From positions 1 through 64,000 of the forward strand of contig CATQIH010000046.1 of assembly GCA_958296015.1 (NCBI GenBank): a stretch of 64,000 nt of DNA. Reading direction: 5' to 3'. This stretch comes from Cyclobacteriaceae bacterium. GTDB taxonomy: Bacteria; Bacteroidota; Bacteroidia; Cytophagales; Cyclobacteriaceae. Each line of letters starts with the position of its first letter. Position 1 is the stretch's first letter. The notes beneath the pieces are model-generated. The model worked only from the letters and a program-made list of their open reading frames with translations. It made no database searches and had not been told where the DNA came from. Positions 8,186 to 16,096 of this stretch are shown here, piece after piece. The position numbers and the translations under genes were made by a program.

Positions 8186-9157
8186 ATGCAAACACAACCC
8201 GCTACCCTACAACCTACCTACCAGCCCAACCTGTATGACCCTTCTATCTTCGGGAAGGGCACCCGGCTAGTATATGGCACTGCCGGACTGGGAGGCGTAT
8301 GGGGCAAGGTAGACGAAGCAGAAAGCATCGACTGCCTGCTATATGCCTTTGAAAATGGCGTAAGCACCCTGGACACTTCTCCCTCCTACCACATGAGCGA
8401 AGTATACGTAGGCAAAGCCCTGCGCCGGTGGCAGGGTACACTACCTTTTGTGAGCACAAAGGTAGGCAGGCTGTCGGCAGAAAAAGCCGACGAGTGCTAT
8501 GTAGACTATTCACCCGAAGCCATGCGGGCCAGTCTGATGCGCAGCCTCGACAGGCTGGGCGTGTCGCAGGTAGACTTGCTCTTTTTGCATGAACCGCAGC
8601 TCGTCCCTCTGGAGAACATCGCAGCTATACTCGACACCCTGCAATCCTTTAAGCAAGAAGGCTTGGTCAGGATGCTGGGCGTGGGCGGAAATCCTACAGA
8701 CCAGTTTCGCTCCTATGTCACTTCAGACCATTTCCAGGTAGTATCCGGCTTTCTGAAGATGAACGCCTGCAATTTGTCTGCTTTTGAAAAGGACATCCCA
8801 CATTTTCAGCAACAGGGGATTGCCTACTATGCTGCCGCCTCTTTGCACATGGGGCTGCTGGGCAATCGTTATGATGCATACGTTGCCCGCCCCCCACACA
8901 CCGAATGGATTACCGACCAAGATATAGCCACCGCCCAGGCGGTGCACGACATAGCCAAGCAATACAACATGCCCCTATCTGCGCTGGCCCAGCGGTACCT
9001 GTTTTCTATCCGGGAAGCCAACAGAGTAGTGATAGGTGCCAGCAACATGCAGCAACTCAAAGCCTCGCTCAGCGACTGGCAGCAGGGCGTATTGCCAATG
9101 GAAGTATTCAATACCCTCACCCAAACGATCCTGACACACCGTAAACTTATGCAATGA
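8186..9157 (+). CDS. Aldo/keto reductase, D-threo-aldose 1-dehydrogenase-like
   Basis: 323 residues, a complete TIM-barrel aldo/keto reductase. The catalytic tetrad is visible as Asp in STLDTSPSY, Tyr in the following SYHMSEVYVG, Lys in FVSTKVGR and His in LLFLHEPQ. The strand order and the C-terminal ANRVVIGASN phosphate-binding segment fit NADP-dependent members. The closest recognisable group is the L-fucose/D-threo-aldose dehydrogenase branch, which oxidises sugars to lactones. Its TGA overlaps the ATG of the alcohol dehydrogenase (ATGA at 9154-9157), implying translational coupling and a shared sugar-oxidation pathway, which is inference. Confidence 0.85.
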   Translation: MQTQPATLQPTYQPNLYDPSIFGKGTRLVYGTAGLGGVWGKVDEAESIDCLLYAFENGVSTLDTSPSYHMSEVYVGKALRRWQGTLPFVSTKVGRLSAEKADECYVDYSPEAMRASLMRSLDRLGVSQVDLLFLHEPQLVPLENIAAILDTLQSFKQEGLVRMLGVGGNPTDQFRSYVTSDHFQVVSGFLKMNACNLSAFEKDIPHFQQQGIAYYAAASLHMGLLGNRYDAYVARPPHTEWITDQDIATAQAVHDIAKQYNMPLSALAQRYLFSIREANRVVIGASNMQQLKASLSDWQQGVLPMEVFNTLTQTILTHRKLMQ

Positions 9158-10176
9158 TGAAAACGCTAGTATTAGAACAACCAGGCCATTTTACGTATAC
9201 AGAAACTCCTTCGGACGAGTACCTCCAACCTGATGAAGCATGGGTGAAGGTGCACCGGATTGGCATCTGCGGCACCGACTACCACGCTTTTGAAGGCAAG
9301 CAGCCCTTTTTTTCTTATCCCCGAATCCTAGGTCATGAACTGGGTGTGGAAGTAATCAGCACAGGTGAGCACGTCACCGGCTTGAAAAAAGGCGACAGAT
9401 GCGCCGTAGAACCCTACTTGAATACCAGCCAGGATCAGGCCGTGAGAAGAGGCTTTACCAACTGCGGAGAAAACCTGTCGGTGCTGGGTGTGCATCAGGA
9501 TGGTGGTATGCGGGAATATTTCAGACTGCCTGCCCGGTATCTGCACCCCTCTGATCAGCTAAGCTATGAACAACTGGCCGTGATAGAACCGCTGGGCATT
9601 GGCTGCCATGCCGTAAACCGTGCCCGTATACAAGCAGAAGATACAGTGCTGGTAGTGGGCGCAGGCCCGATCGGACTGGCAGTGGCACTGTTTGCTACCA
9701 CCACCGGTGCCCGCACCGTAGTGATGGACATCAATGAAGACCGTCTGGCCTTTGCCGCTCGTGCAACAAAGATTGCCGGAACGGTGGTAGCAGGAAAAGA
9801 AGATACCCTGGAAAAGCTTAAAGAGCCATTCGGCGGCGACCTGCCCACCGTCGTACTGGATGCTACCGGCAATCAACATGCTATGGCAAAAGCCCTGGAA
9901 TATGCGGCACCGGCAGGCAGGATTGTTTTCGTAGGCTTGTTTCAGGGAGACTTTTCCTTCAATGATCCTTACTTTCACAAAAAAGAACTAACACTGATGG
10001 CAAGCCGCAATGCATTGCCTTCGGATTTCAAACAGATCATCCGCATGATGGAAGAAGGCACCCTTCAGGTAGACGACTGGATCACACACCGCTGTAGCTT
10101 CGAGGCACTGGCTAGTCAGTTAGCACACTGGATGCAGCCTTCCTCCGGGGTTGTCAAAGCGGTTGTATCATTTTGA
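9154..10176 (+). CDS. Zinc-dependent medium-chain alcohol (sugar) dehydrogenase
   Basis: 340 residues of the sorbitol/L-threonine/galactonate dehydrogenase class. The catalytic zinc site is GICGTDYHAFEG (Cys) and LGHELGVEV (His-Glu); the NAD-binding Rossmann fold has VVGAGPIGLAVALFA near residue 165. The usual four-cysteine structural zinc lobe is absent: the region around residues 90-105 holds only one Cys (FTNCGENLSVLG), as in several sugar-acid dehydrogenases. Coupled to the aldo/keto reductase by a four-base overlap, it likely oxidises the product of, or acts beside, that enzyme, for example in fucose- or galactonate-type catabolism; the substrate is not certain. Confidence 0.85.
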   Translation: MMKTLVLEQPGHFTYTETPSDEYLQPDEAWVKVHRIGICGTDYHAFEGKQPFFSYPRILGHELGVEVISTGEHVTGLKKGDRCAVEPYLNTSQDQAVRRGFTNCGENLSVLGVHQDGGMREYFRLPARYLHPSDQLSYEQLAVIEPLGIGCHAVNRARIQAEDTVLVVGAGPIGLAVALFATTTGARTVVMDINEDRLAFAARATKIAGTVVAGKEDTLEKLKEPFGGDLPTVVLDATGNQHAMAKALEYAAPAGRIVFVGLFQGDFSFNDPYFHKKELTLMASRNALPSDFKQIIRMMEEGTLQVDDWITHRCSFEALASQLAHWMQPSSGVVKAVVSF

Positions 10177-10217
10177 ATACCAACACGTATGGCAATCGTG
10201 GAACTTACTTTCGCAGT

Positions 10218-11521
10218 TTATTCTCTAACCGTACCGGATACCTCATCAGCAGGCTTCATCCACCTGAAATACCAGATATTGCAGCACAGCAGCAGCAGGC
10301 CACAGCCACTGATCCAGTAGCCACTTTCTATGAAAAAGCGATAGACAGACATATCCTGTTGAAAAAGTTCTTTGTACAGTAGTACCATCACCGCCCCCAG
10401 ATAACCAAAAGAATCTGCCAGATAGATCAGGAACCCTGCATTGCCTTTGGAACGGAAGATAGCCACCATCCGGTCAAACAGTATACCGTTGAAGGGCACA
10501 TAAGCCAGATACAACCCCGTACCGATCAGGATCATCCAGAGCATGGGTGACGTGAGCCAGCCTACGACAAAGGCATAGTTACCGAGGCCAACCATGATGA
10601 TGCCCAGTAAAATAGCAGCGTTCATCCACCAGAAAGCTTTCTTATTATCTTTTATTTTAAAAAGGAACCCAAGGAGAAGCAACACACTGGCAGAGACGGC
10701 TATTTCTGAGATGGCAAACACCGAAGCATCTCCTTCATACCCCAGATGTGCCCATATCTCGGCGGCAAAGTTGTCTCTGAAGTCACGGAAAGCTGTGATC
10801 ATCATATACAGGACAATAAAATTGACCAGCCCAAAAGCAAAGGTGGAGAACAGCCTTTTACGATCAGCTTGTGTCATAGGCTCTCGCTTAGTGCGGCTTT
10901 GTATGTCTTCCGACGAGGGGGGGGGAACTTTTCCAGGGCGCGTACGGATACAAAAAGCGGTAGCACAAACAACAAACCAGTGCAAAAAGGCATCCAGCAC
11001 TCCGACACCTGCCAATGCTCTATCAAATAAATACCTACCGACTTCACCACACCTGAAGAGACGATGAAACTGGCACACAGTATAGCAGCCAGCACTTCTG
11101 TAACCCGGCGCCCTTCCAGAAAAGAGAAAACCAAACCCCAGATCAACCCCAGGGGTAGTCCGTTGAGCAGCATAAAAACCAGGTTGTAAGGAGCAGGCAC
11201 CAGGGCAAATAGCAGGAGCATCAGCTCGGCAATGCCAATAAAAACCAGTATGTATCGTCCCCGCTGATGACGACCAAGTTCTGAGATGAACTTGATACCC
11301 CAGAACTTTGAAATAGCATAGCCTACTACCTGGCTAATGATCAGCACAATTTTATAGTGCAGCCCAAAGACAAATATCCCATCGAACTGTGCTGCCGTAA
11401 AAGGTTTGCGGAAGGCATACATACAGAAGTAGACAGCAAAAGCGGCCAGTCCTCCATGCAGGATGGTGCTGTAGCTACTCTGTGTAGTCCTCTTTTTTAT
11501 ACCAGCTTGTATGGTTTCCAT
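10218..11521 (-). pseudogene. DUF5690 family MFS-like membrane protein, frameshifted in a C9 tract
   Basis: Two overlapping frames (11521-10874 and the continuation to 10218) together make one polytopic membrane protein of about 430 residues with roughly a dozen hydrophobic helices, matching DUF5690, a Bacteroidota relative of the major facilitator superfamily. The first frame has YFCMYAFRKPFTAAQFDG and five or six helices; the second continues with SSEDIQSRTKREPMTQADRK and six more. The break lies in a run of nine C on the coding strand (10917-10925). Ten C, or seven, would restore one frame (FPPPSSEDIQ). This can be a genuine phase-variable tract, an inactivating mutation or an assembly error. 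The position downstream of the phosphonate enzymes suggests a transporter for that substrate. Confidence 0.8.
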
Positions 11522-11595
11522 AAGCTCAAAGCATTGTAAAGGGAGACCGGAGTCAGGAAACAGAAGCCCGAAGTCTAAAAGACTGTATAAACCTT

Positions 11596-12285
11596 CTATC
11601 TTCTGACTTCATTTTCTTGCAACAATGCCATAAATTCTTCCAGAGAATTGATGATGTGGGTAGGCTTTGCTTTTTGAAGCCGCTCTGCCGTATGGGCACC
11701 GGTAGTGATACCGACCACCAGGCCACAGCCTGCATTTTGCCCTTCCTCTATATCCACTACCGAGTCGCCTGTCTTGGCTACCTCCCGGCTGTTGCTGATG
11801 CCAAGATGCTGCATGGCTTTGTAGATCATATCCGGCTGAGGCCGCCCCTGCGCCACATCGTCTGCCGTGATGGTCAGGTCAATGAGGTGGCTGTGGTGCC
11901 AGCCTAGTTTTGAGAGCAGCGTGTCGGCTGTGGGCCTGTCATAGCCGGTGTTGAGTACCACTTTGATCTGTGCTTTGTGTAGTTGCCGGAAAAGCTCCTC
12001 GGCGTAAGGCATTGGCGCAGGCGTATGCAACTGGTAAGCGTCTTTGAGCATTTGTTTGAACTGCTGATGAATAGCTTTGGCTTCTTCATCCGGTGCATCG
12101 CCCTTCACCTGTTGCAGCACATCACGAATGGCCTGGAGCTTTTCTTTGCCCGCAGCAACAGCCAGCACTGTATCAAAATCTACCGTATAGCCTGCCCGGG
12201 CAATTGCCTGATGCACTGTTTTGTAGACGATATTCTTTTCGTCTATGGTCGTGCCTGCCATATCAAATATTGCTAATGTAATCAT
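11596..12285 (-). CDS. Phosphonatase-like HAD hydrolase (PhnX-like)
   Basis: 229 residues of the HAD superfamily. Motif I is FDMAGTTIDEKN (nucleophile Asp, the AGTT form being typical of phosphonoacetaldehyde hydrolases), motif II VVLNTGYDRP, motif III Lys in SREVAKTGDSVVDIEEG with the motif IV acidic pair. The cap has AAGKEKLQAIRDV, whose Lys is a candidate for the Schiff-base residue of phosphonatases. The family is annotated as phosphonatase-like, acting on phosphonoacetaldehyde to give acetaldehyde and phosphate. Its ATG overlaps the TGA of the FAD oxidoreductase (12282-12285), so the two are translationally coupled. Together they form a plausible two-step aminoethylphosphonate route; specificity is inferred from the family and the neighbour. 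Confidence 0.85.
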   Translation of the reverse strand: MITLAIFDMAGTTIDEKNIVYKTVHQAIARAGYTVDFDTVLAVAAGKEKLQAIRDVLQQVKGDAPDEEAKAIHQQFKQMLKDAYQLHTPAPMPYAEELFRQLHKAQIKVVLNTGYDRPTADTLLSKLGWHHSHLIDLTITADDVAQGRPQPDMIYKAMQHLGISNSREVAKTGDSVVDIEEGQNAGCGLVVGITTGAHTAERLQKAKPTHIINSLEEFMALLQENEVRR

Positions 12286-13484
12286 GATTGGTTATTTATT
12301 GAGACGTTTCGGTGAGGAACCGTATGCATGGAGTCTCTGAAAATATCATTGATGTTTTCTTTGGCGAAGCCTGCGCTGCCGGTCATGCCTTTGCCTCCAA
12401 TGCCTGTGACAATGTGGATGTTATCCGCTACGTTATGCTGAAATATCTCAGACCCTTTGCACTGGCTATAGATACCGTACCAGGAGCGTTGCAACTGCCA
12501 GTGCTGAAGGTTGAAGATTTTGGCAGCCTCCTCCAGCATATAGCGGTTAATGTCTTCGTTCAGGTCAAATCCCAGTGCTTCTGCATGGGCTGCATCCGCA
12601 TACTCGTGTGAGTCGCCGATGATGACAGAACCGTCAGCAGCCTGTTTGAACAGGATATGCACGCCCCATTGCCTGGCCGGACTTCCAGGGTCTTCCTGTG
12701 CTTTGATGGCCTGATAAGAAGGGCATTCAGCAAAGCTTTCATAGCGGCGGATGGTCAGGCCGGTGAGGATAGAACCGGCAAGCCGCTGAGAAGGTTGCGG
12801 TACGGTCTGTAGCATCTGTATCTTCACAGCTTGTAAGTTGCTTTCTGCAAACAGTTGTGGATACAGAGCCTTAAACTCACTACCATTGCATACGATTACC
12901 TTATCTGATACAAACCTGCGGCCATCGCTGGCAGCAATCACACAGTGCTCACCCTGCGGCTGTATGTCTGAGATAAGCGTGTGAGGAAAGTAAGACAGTG
13001 TATGCTGCTCTACCAGGTATTGTAAGAGACGGTACACCGCCACACGAGGTTCCACCGTGATCTCTTCGGGAAAGAACAGCCCGCCTTTGCAATAGTCTGC
13101 CCGTAGCCCTTCATAGCGATCAAGGCACTGGCGGGCAGTGAGCATGTGCGAAGCGTAGTCATTGCTTTTGTTGATGTCGGCCAGTTCTTCTAGCAAAGTC
13201 ATCTCTTCATTGTTGGAGGCAAGATAGACCGTGCCGTTTTGCCGTACAGAAATATCAAACTTCTCCTGGATGGCTTTGTAGTACATCAGGCTTTCGCGGC
13301 CCAGGCGTTGCCACACTGCATTCATACCGGACGGTACTACCTGCCCGAAGTTTCTGACAGTAGCACTTTGAGGTTGGCTATGCTGCTCTATCAAAGCTAC
13401 CTTTAAGCCCATGTGCAAGGCATGGTAGGCATGGAAAGTTCCCAGAATACCTCCGCCGATGATGATTAGATCGTAGTGTTTCAT
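12282..13484 (-). CDS. HpnW/PbfD-type FAD-dependent oxidoreductase (TIGR03364)
   Basis: 400 residues of the DAO-type FAD oxidoreductases. The dinucleotide site is YDLIIIGGGILGTFHAYHAL, followed by the acidic LIEQHSQPQSATVRNFGQ segment characteristic of the clade. A C-terminal FAD-contacting stretch is HIVTGIGGKGMTGSAGFA. The clade is found with phosphonatase-like hydrolases and has been proposed, and for some members shown, to oxidise aminoethylphosphonate derivatives to phosphonoacetaldehyde. Here it is first in a minus-strand operon: FAD oxidoreductase, PhnX-like hydrolase, DUF5690 membrane protein. The AT-rich 13485-13725 region should hold its promoter. Confidence 0.85.
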   Translation of the reverse strand: MKHYDLIIIGGGILGTFHAYHALHMGLKVALIEQHSQPQSATVRNFGQVVPSGMNAVWQRLGRESLMYYKAIQEKFDISVRQNGTVYLASNNEEMTLLEELADINKSNDYASHMLTARQCLDRYEGLRADYCKGGLFFPEEITVEPRVAVYRLLQYLVEQHTLSYFPHTLISDIQPQGEHCVIAASDGRRFVSDKVIVCNGSEFKALYPQLFAESNLQAVKIQMLQTVPQPSQRLAGSILTGLTIRRYESFAECPSYQAIKAQEDPGSPARQWGVHILFKQAADGSVIIGDSHEYADAAHAEALGFDLNEDINRYMLEEAAKIFNLQHWQLQRSWYGIYSQCKGSEIFQHNVADNIHIVTGIGGKGMTGSAGFAKENINDIFRDSMHTVPHRNVSINNQS

Positions 13485-13725
13485 GAGGTTGCTAATTAAT
13501 GTGACGAGGCTGCTCGTATCAGAGGGTGCCGTGCAGTACGTTCTCTCTGTCTGGCAAAGATGAGAAACTACGGGCGGTTTGCTCTTAGCTGGCTGTTACG
13601 TGTTTGTTAATAATAAATTAATGTTATTAAATCCGTTAATTAATATTAAGCAACTACTTTTACCCAAGTGTATACCTACGTTTTGTCACTGTTTGGTCAT
13701 TGTCGTTTGCTTATTACTAAGGAGG
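13485..13725. promoter_or_regulatory. Divergent AT-rich intergenic region
   Basis: It separates the minus-strand phosphonate operon from the plus-strand gene at 13726. The part at 13605-13650 is almost pure A/T with repeated TTAAT/ATTAA words, the kind of sequence expected for divergent promoters. No exact TAnnTTTG box could be fixed. An AAGGAGG run at 13719-13725 directly abuts the ATG, which is too close for a normal ribosome-binding site. Confidence 0.35.
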
Positions 13726-14628
13726 ATGTCAGGAAATTTTGTAGTGGCCGTCAGGCAGTTTTTAGCTCTCACAGAGGAGCTGATAGCACAGGGTGTCAGG
13801 AAGAAGCAGATTGCACAGTATCTACAGATGTATCCATCGGTATTGTCGGTGCTGATGAAGCCTATATTTCCTGAGATCGCCATAATGACACCCGAAAGCG
13901 ATGATCTGGAAGCACGCATCAGCCAGGTTTTTGCCCAGGCTAATAACATCTCCGAAAAAAGGATACGGCATGATATCCGGCAATACATCACCCAACTGGA
14001 AATACTAAAGGCCGGAGACGCTTCTTCTGTGGATGGCTCAACTTATATAACACAGCTGATCCGGAACTCACCACAGGATATTCTGGGCAAGCTGGTGGGT
14101 ATTTATGAGTGCTATTATATCTCTTCTTTTGGCTATAAAGTAAAGAAAGAACCCTTCCTGATCAGGCCCGACAAGACAGGGCATGGCTTTGTGGCTCAAA
14201 AAGGCAATCGCCTGGGTCCGGCTGCTCTTGAGGGCTTTGCCTACCTGACAAACGCTCATATCCTCACCATGCAAATGCTGGAGCGCGAGACGATCTTACA
14301 AGACCATTTTATGGCACACTTTATCATGCCTCCCTCCTACACAGTGAGCCTAAACCTGCTGAAAGGTATGGCTGTTTCGGTTACCAATTCCTATATGCCC
14401 ATTGGCAGACGAGTTGTGCTGAAGAAAATAGCTACAACCATAGACATGCGCTTCTACGAAAGCATAGAAACCACATTTTATGATCTGCCCAATGCCCCTG
14501 CATCCGATGAGATCAGCCGGTACCTGTCTGATACCTCTTCCCTGATTGAGTTCCTGCCCGTGCCACGCCCTGCCTTCGATGAAAGCGACTTGAAGAAAGA
14601 AATAGCCATCAGCAGGCAAATGGAGTAA
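13726..14628 (+). CDS. Unknown protein with HTH-like N-terminus
   Basis: 300 residues if the ATG at 13726 is used; the frame stays open to 13579 but that part is hydrophobic and unlike a protein start. Residues 8-45 (FLALTEELIAQGVRKKQIAQ, then LQMYPSVLSVLMKP) read like a helix-turn-helix in which KKQIAQYLQMYPSVLS is the recognition pair. The middle and C-terminal parts (IRNSPQDILGKLVGIYECYY; SYMPIGRRVVLKKI) are of unknown fold, with no membrane segments. This layout, a DNA-binding head and a sensor-like body, would fit a transcription factor, perhaps of the divergent phosphonate operon, but I do not recognise the family. Confidence 0.65.
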   Translation: MSGNFVVAVRQFLALTEELIAQGVRKKQIAQYLQMYPSVLSVLMKPIFPEIAIMTPESDDLEARISQVFAQANNISEKRIRHDIRQYITQLEILKAGDASSVDGSTYITQLIRNSPQDILGKLVGIYECYYISSFGYKVKKEPFLIRPDKTGHGFVAQKGNRLGPAALEGFAYLTNAHILTMQMLERETILQDHFMAHFIMPPSYTVSLNLLKGMAVSVTNSYMPIGRRVVLKKIATTIDMRFYESIETTFYDLPNAPASDEISRYLSDTSSLIEFLPVPRPAFDESDLKKEIAISRQME

Positions 14629-14727
14629 AGCTCAGGCATAAGCGGATGCCGGGTCTCGGCGGGGAATCGCACGTTGGCTTGCGCCAAGCTTTGTTTGTCC
14701 TAGTTCAAGCGTCCGCTTGGTAACATA

Positions 14728-15441
14728 CTACATAAGCTTTCCGGCGTTGTCGCCGGTAGGAGTAGCTTTGGGCGTGGTAGCCTTTGTGCGTTTGTTGCGC
14801 GAAGAAGGCACGACGATGCCGAAAGATTCCAGCACTTGCGGGGTGTGATGAAAGGCCGTGCGGGCAATTCTGCGGAAGTCGGCATACCATGCTTTCAGGG
14901 CTTCCATTGCCTGGTCTTTCACCTGGGTGCTGTGTTCGCTGTCTGCTTTCTTCTTCAGGCGTTGCACCTTGATGGCCATCAGTGCCCCGGTGGCCGCATG
15001 GTTTTGTTGCCAGTGCTCATCGGCACCAAAGTGCTGAAGCTTTTCCATATGCATAGGCACTTTCTCATAAAAATAAAGTGCCTGCGGTACCCACTTCCAC
15101 TTCTTGTTCAGCACCTTCTGTATGTTCAGCGACTGGATGACGTGTGGTTCTTCGCGGAAAGCAGTCTTAACAATGGATACATGCTTTCTGAATATATCAT
15201 AAGCTGTATCAATGTCCTGGTTGATTTTCAGCGATAGTTCGCGGGCAGCGTCATTGTGCTGGTCTCTGGTTTTCAGGATGTTTTGCACTTCATTAAGCCA
15301 GGTAATACCTTGCTGTGCCTGCTCTTTTGTAAAGCCATACGCTTCCATTTGTTGCTGCAAATCTTCGTTGATAGAAAGCGTGTAGGAAGCCGTCTGTGCT
15401 GCTTCAATGAGTTTGGAATCGGATTGATGATAATTAGCCAT
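14728..15441 (-). CDS. Unknown helical protein, paralogue of 2584-3225
   Basis: 237 residues, almost wholly helical, hydrophilic, no signal peptide. It shares the C-terminal WYADFRRIARTAFHHTPQVL..FGI block with the gene at 2584-3225 (WMNEFRYVARHALKDQKQLL..LGI), and both have an Asn/Gln-rich middle with a predicted long helix pair. The end of this copy has a Lys/Thr/Pro-rich tail (KRTKATTPKATPT) that the other lacks. The family is not recognised. Two copies 12 kb apart suggest a multi-copy lineage-specific family. Confidence 0.72.
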   Translation of the reverse strand: MANYHQSDSKLIEAAQTASYTLSINEDLQQQMEAYGFTKEQAQQGITWLNEVQNILKTRDQHNDAARELSLKINQDIDTAYDIFRKHVSIVKTAFREEPHVIQSLNIQKVLNKKWKWVPQALYFYEKVPMHMEKLQHFGADEHWQQNHAATGALMAIKVQRLKKKADSEHSTQVKDQAMEALKAWYADFRRIARTAFHHTPQVLESFGIVVPSSRNKRTKATTPKATPTGDNAGKLM

Positions 15442-16051
15442 AATTGTGGTTTTTAGTTATGCTGCAATTAAGCGTGGAATGAAGATATTTTAAAGTACAA
15501 CTATGTGACTTTATTACATAGGTAAGTTAAGTGGCACTTTCTGATATAATCTGGCGCAAGCTCCTGTAGAACAGCAGATACTTACGCTAGTAAGGCGTGA
15601 TGGCAGCAGGGTACAAAGCAAGTGCATTGAGCATTCCCCACACCTGTAGGAGTGTGCAAAGCATGTGTATTGGGTACCCCTTACACCTGTAGGAGTGTGC
15701 AAAGCACGTGCGTTGGGTACCCCTTACACCTGTAGGAGCGTACAAAGCACGCGCGTTGGGCATCCCTTACACCTGTAGGAGCGTACAAAGCACGTGCGTT
15801 GGGCATCCCTTACACCTGTAGGAGCGTACAAAGCACGTACGTTGACCTGCCCAAACCCCTTGGGTGATGGCTATAAGGGAGTTTTACCCTTTCCGCCCTT
15901 TGCTGATTATTGGTGTTGGTACCTTGCTCAATATAATAGAAAAGGTTTGGCTGTTCAGAAAAATTAATATCTGCAAAAGGCCAGCAGCATGTTTAATATT
16001 CCGGTAACAGTAACTTAACCGAACCGCAACGCTGGCACTGACCTGAAACAC
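15442..16051. other. Intergenic region upstream of susC
   Basis: About 610 bases without a credible gene between a minus-strand start and the susC promoter. It contains the six-copy 43-bp array; the remainder (15856-16051) is ordinary AT-rich leader sequence. Confidence 0.6.
15598..15855. repeat. Tandem array, 43-bp period, about six copies, upstream of susC
   Basis: Contiguous units start with CACCTGTAGGAG at 15641, 15684, 15727, 15770 and 15813, exactly 43 bases apart, with a degenerate sixth copy before (15598-15640) and decay after 15850. Each unit contains TACAAAGCACGTGCGTTGGG or a close variant. Units three and four are nearly identical and differ from units one and two at the same few positions, so the array has expanded recently. 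No spacers separate the copies. Confidence 0.9.
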
Positions 16052-16059
16052 TACATTTG
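16052..16059 (+). promoter_or_regulatory. Putative -7 element of the susC promoter
   Basis: TACATTTG matches the Bacteroidota TAnnTTTG consensus exactly and lies 37 bases before the susC ATG. The upstream TTTG partner is poor (CTGG about 19 bases before), so support rests on the -7 match and its position. Confidence 0.4.
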
Positions 16060-16096
16060 CTGGAGAATAATACGCACTCAAAATCTAGCCAAACTT

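Noticed and set aside
9559-9978. Minus-strand open frames within the alcohol dehydrogenase gene
   Set aside because: Antisense shadows of a gene with full catalytic motifs.
15598-15855. CRISPR array candidate
   Set aside because: Copies are contiguous with a 43-bp period and vary internally; there are no unique spacers and no cas genes.
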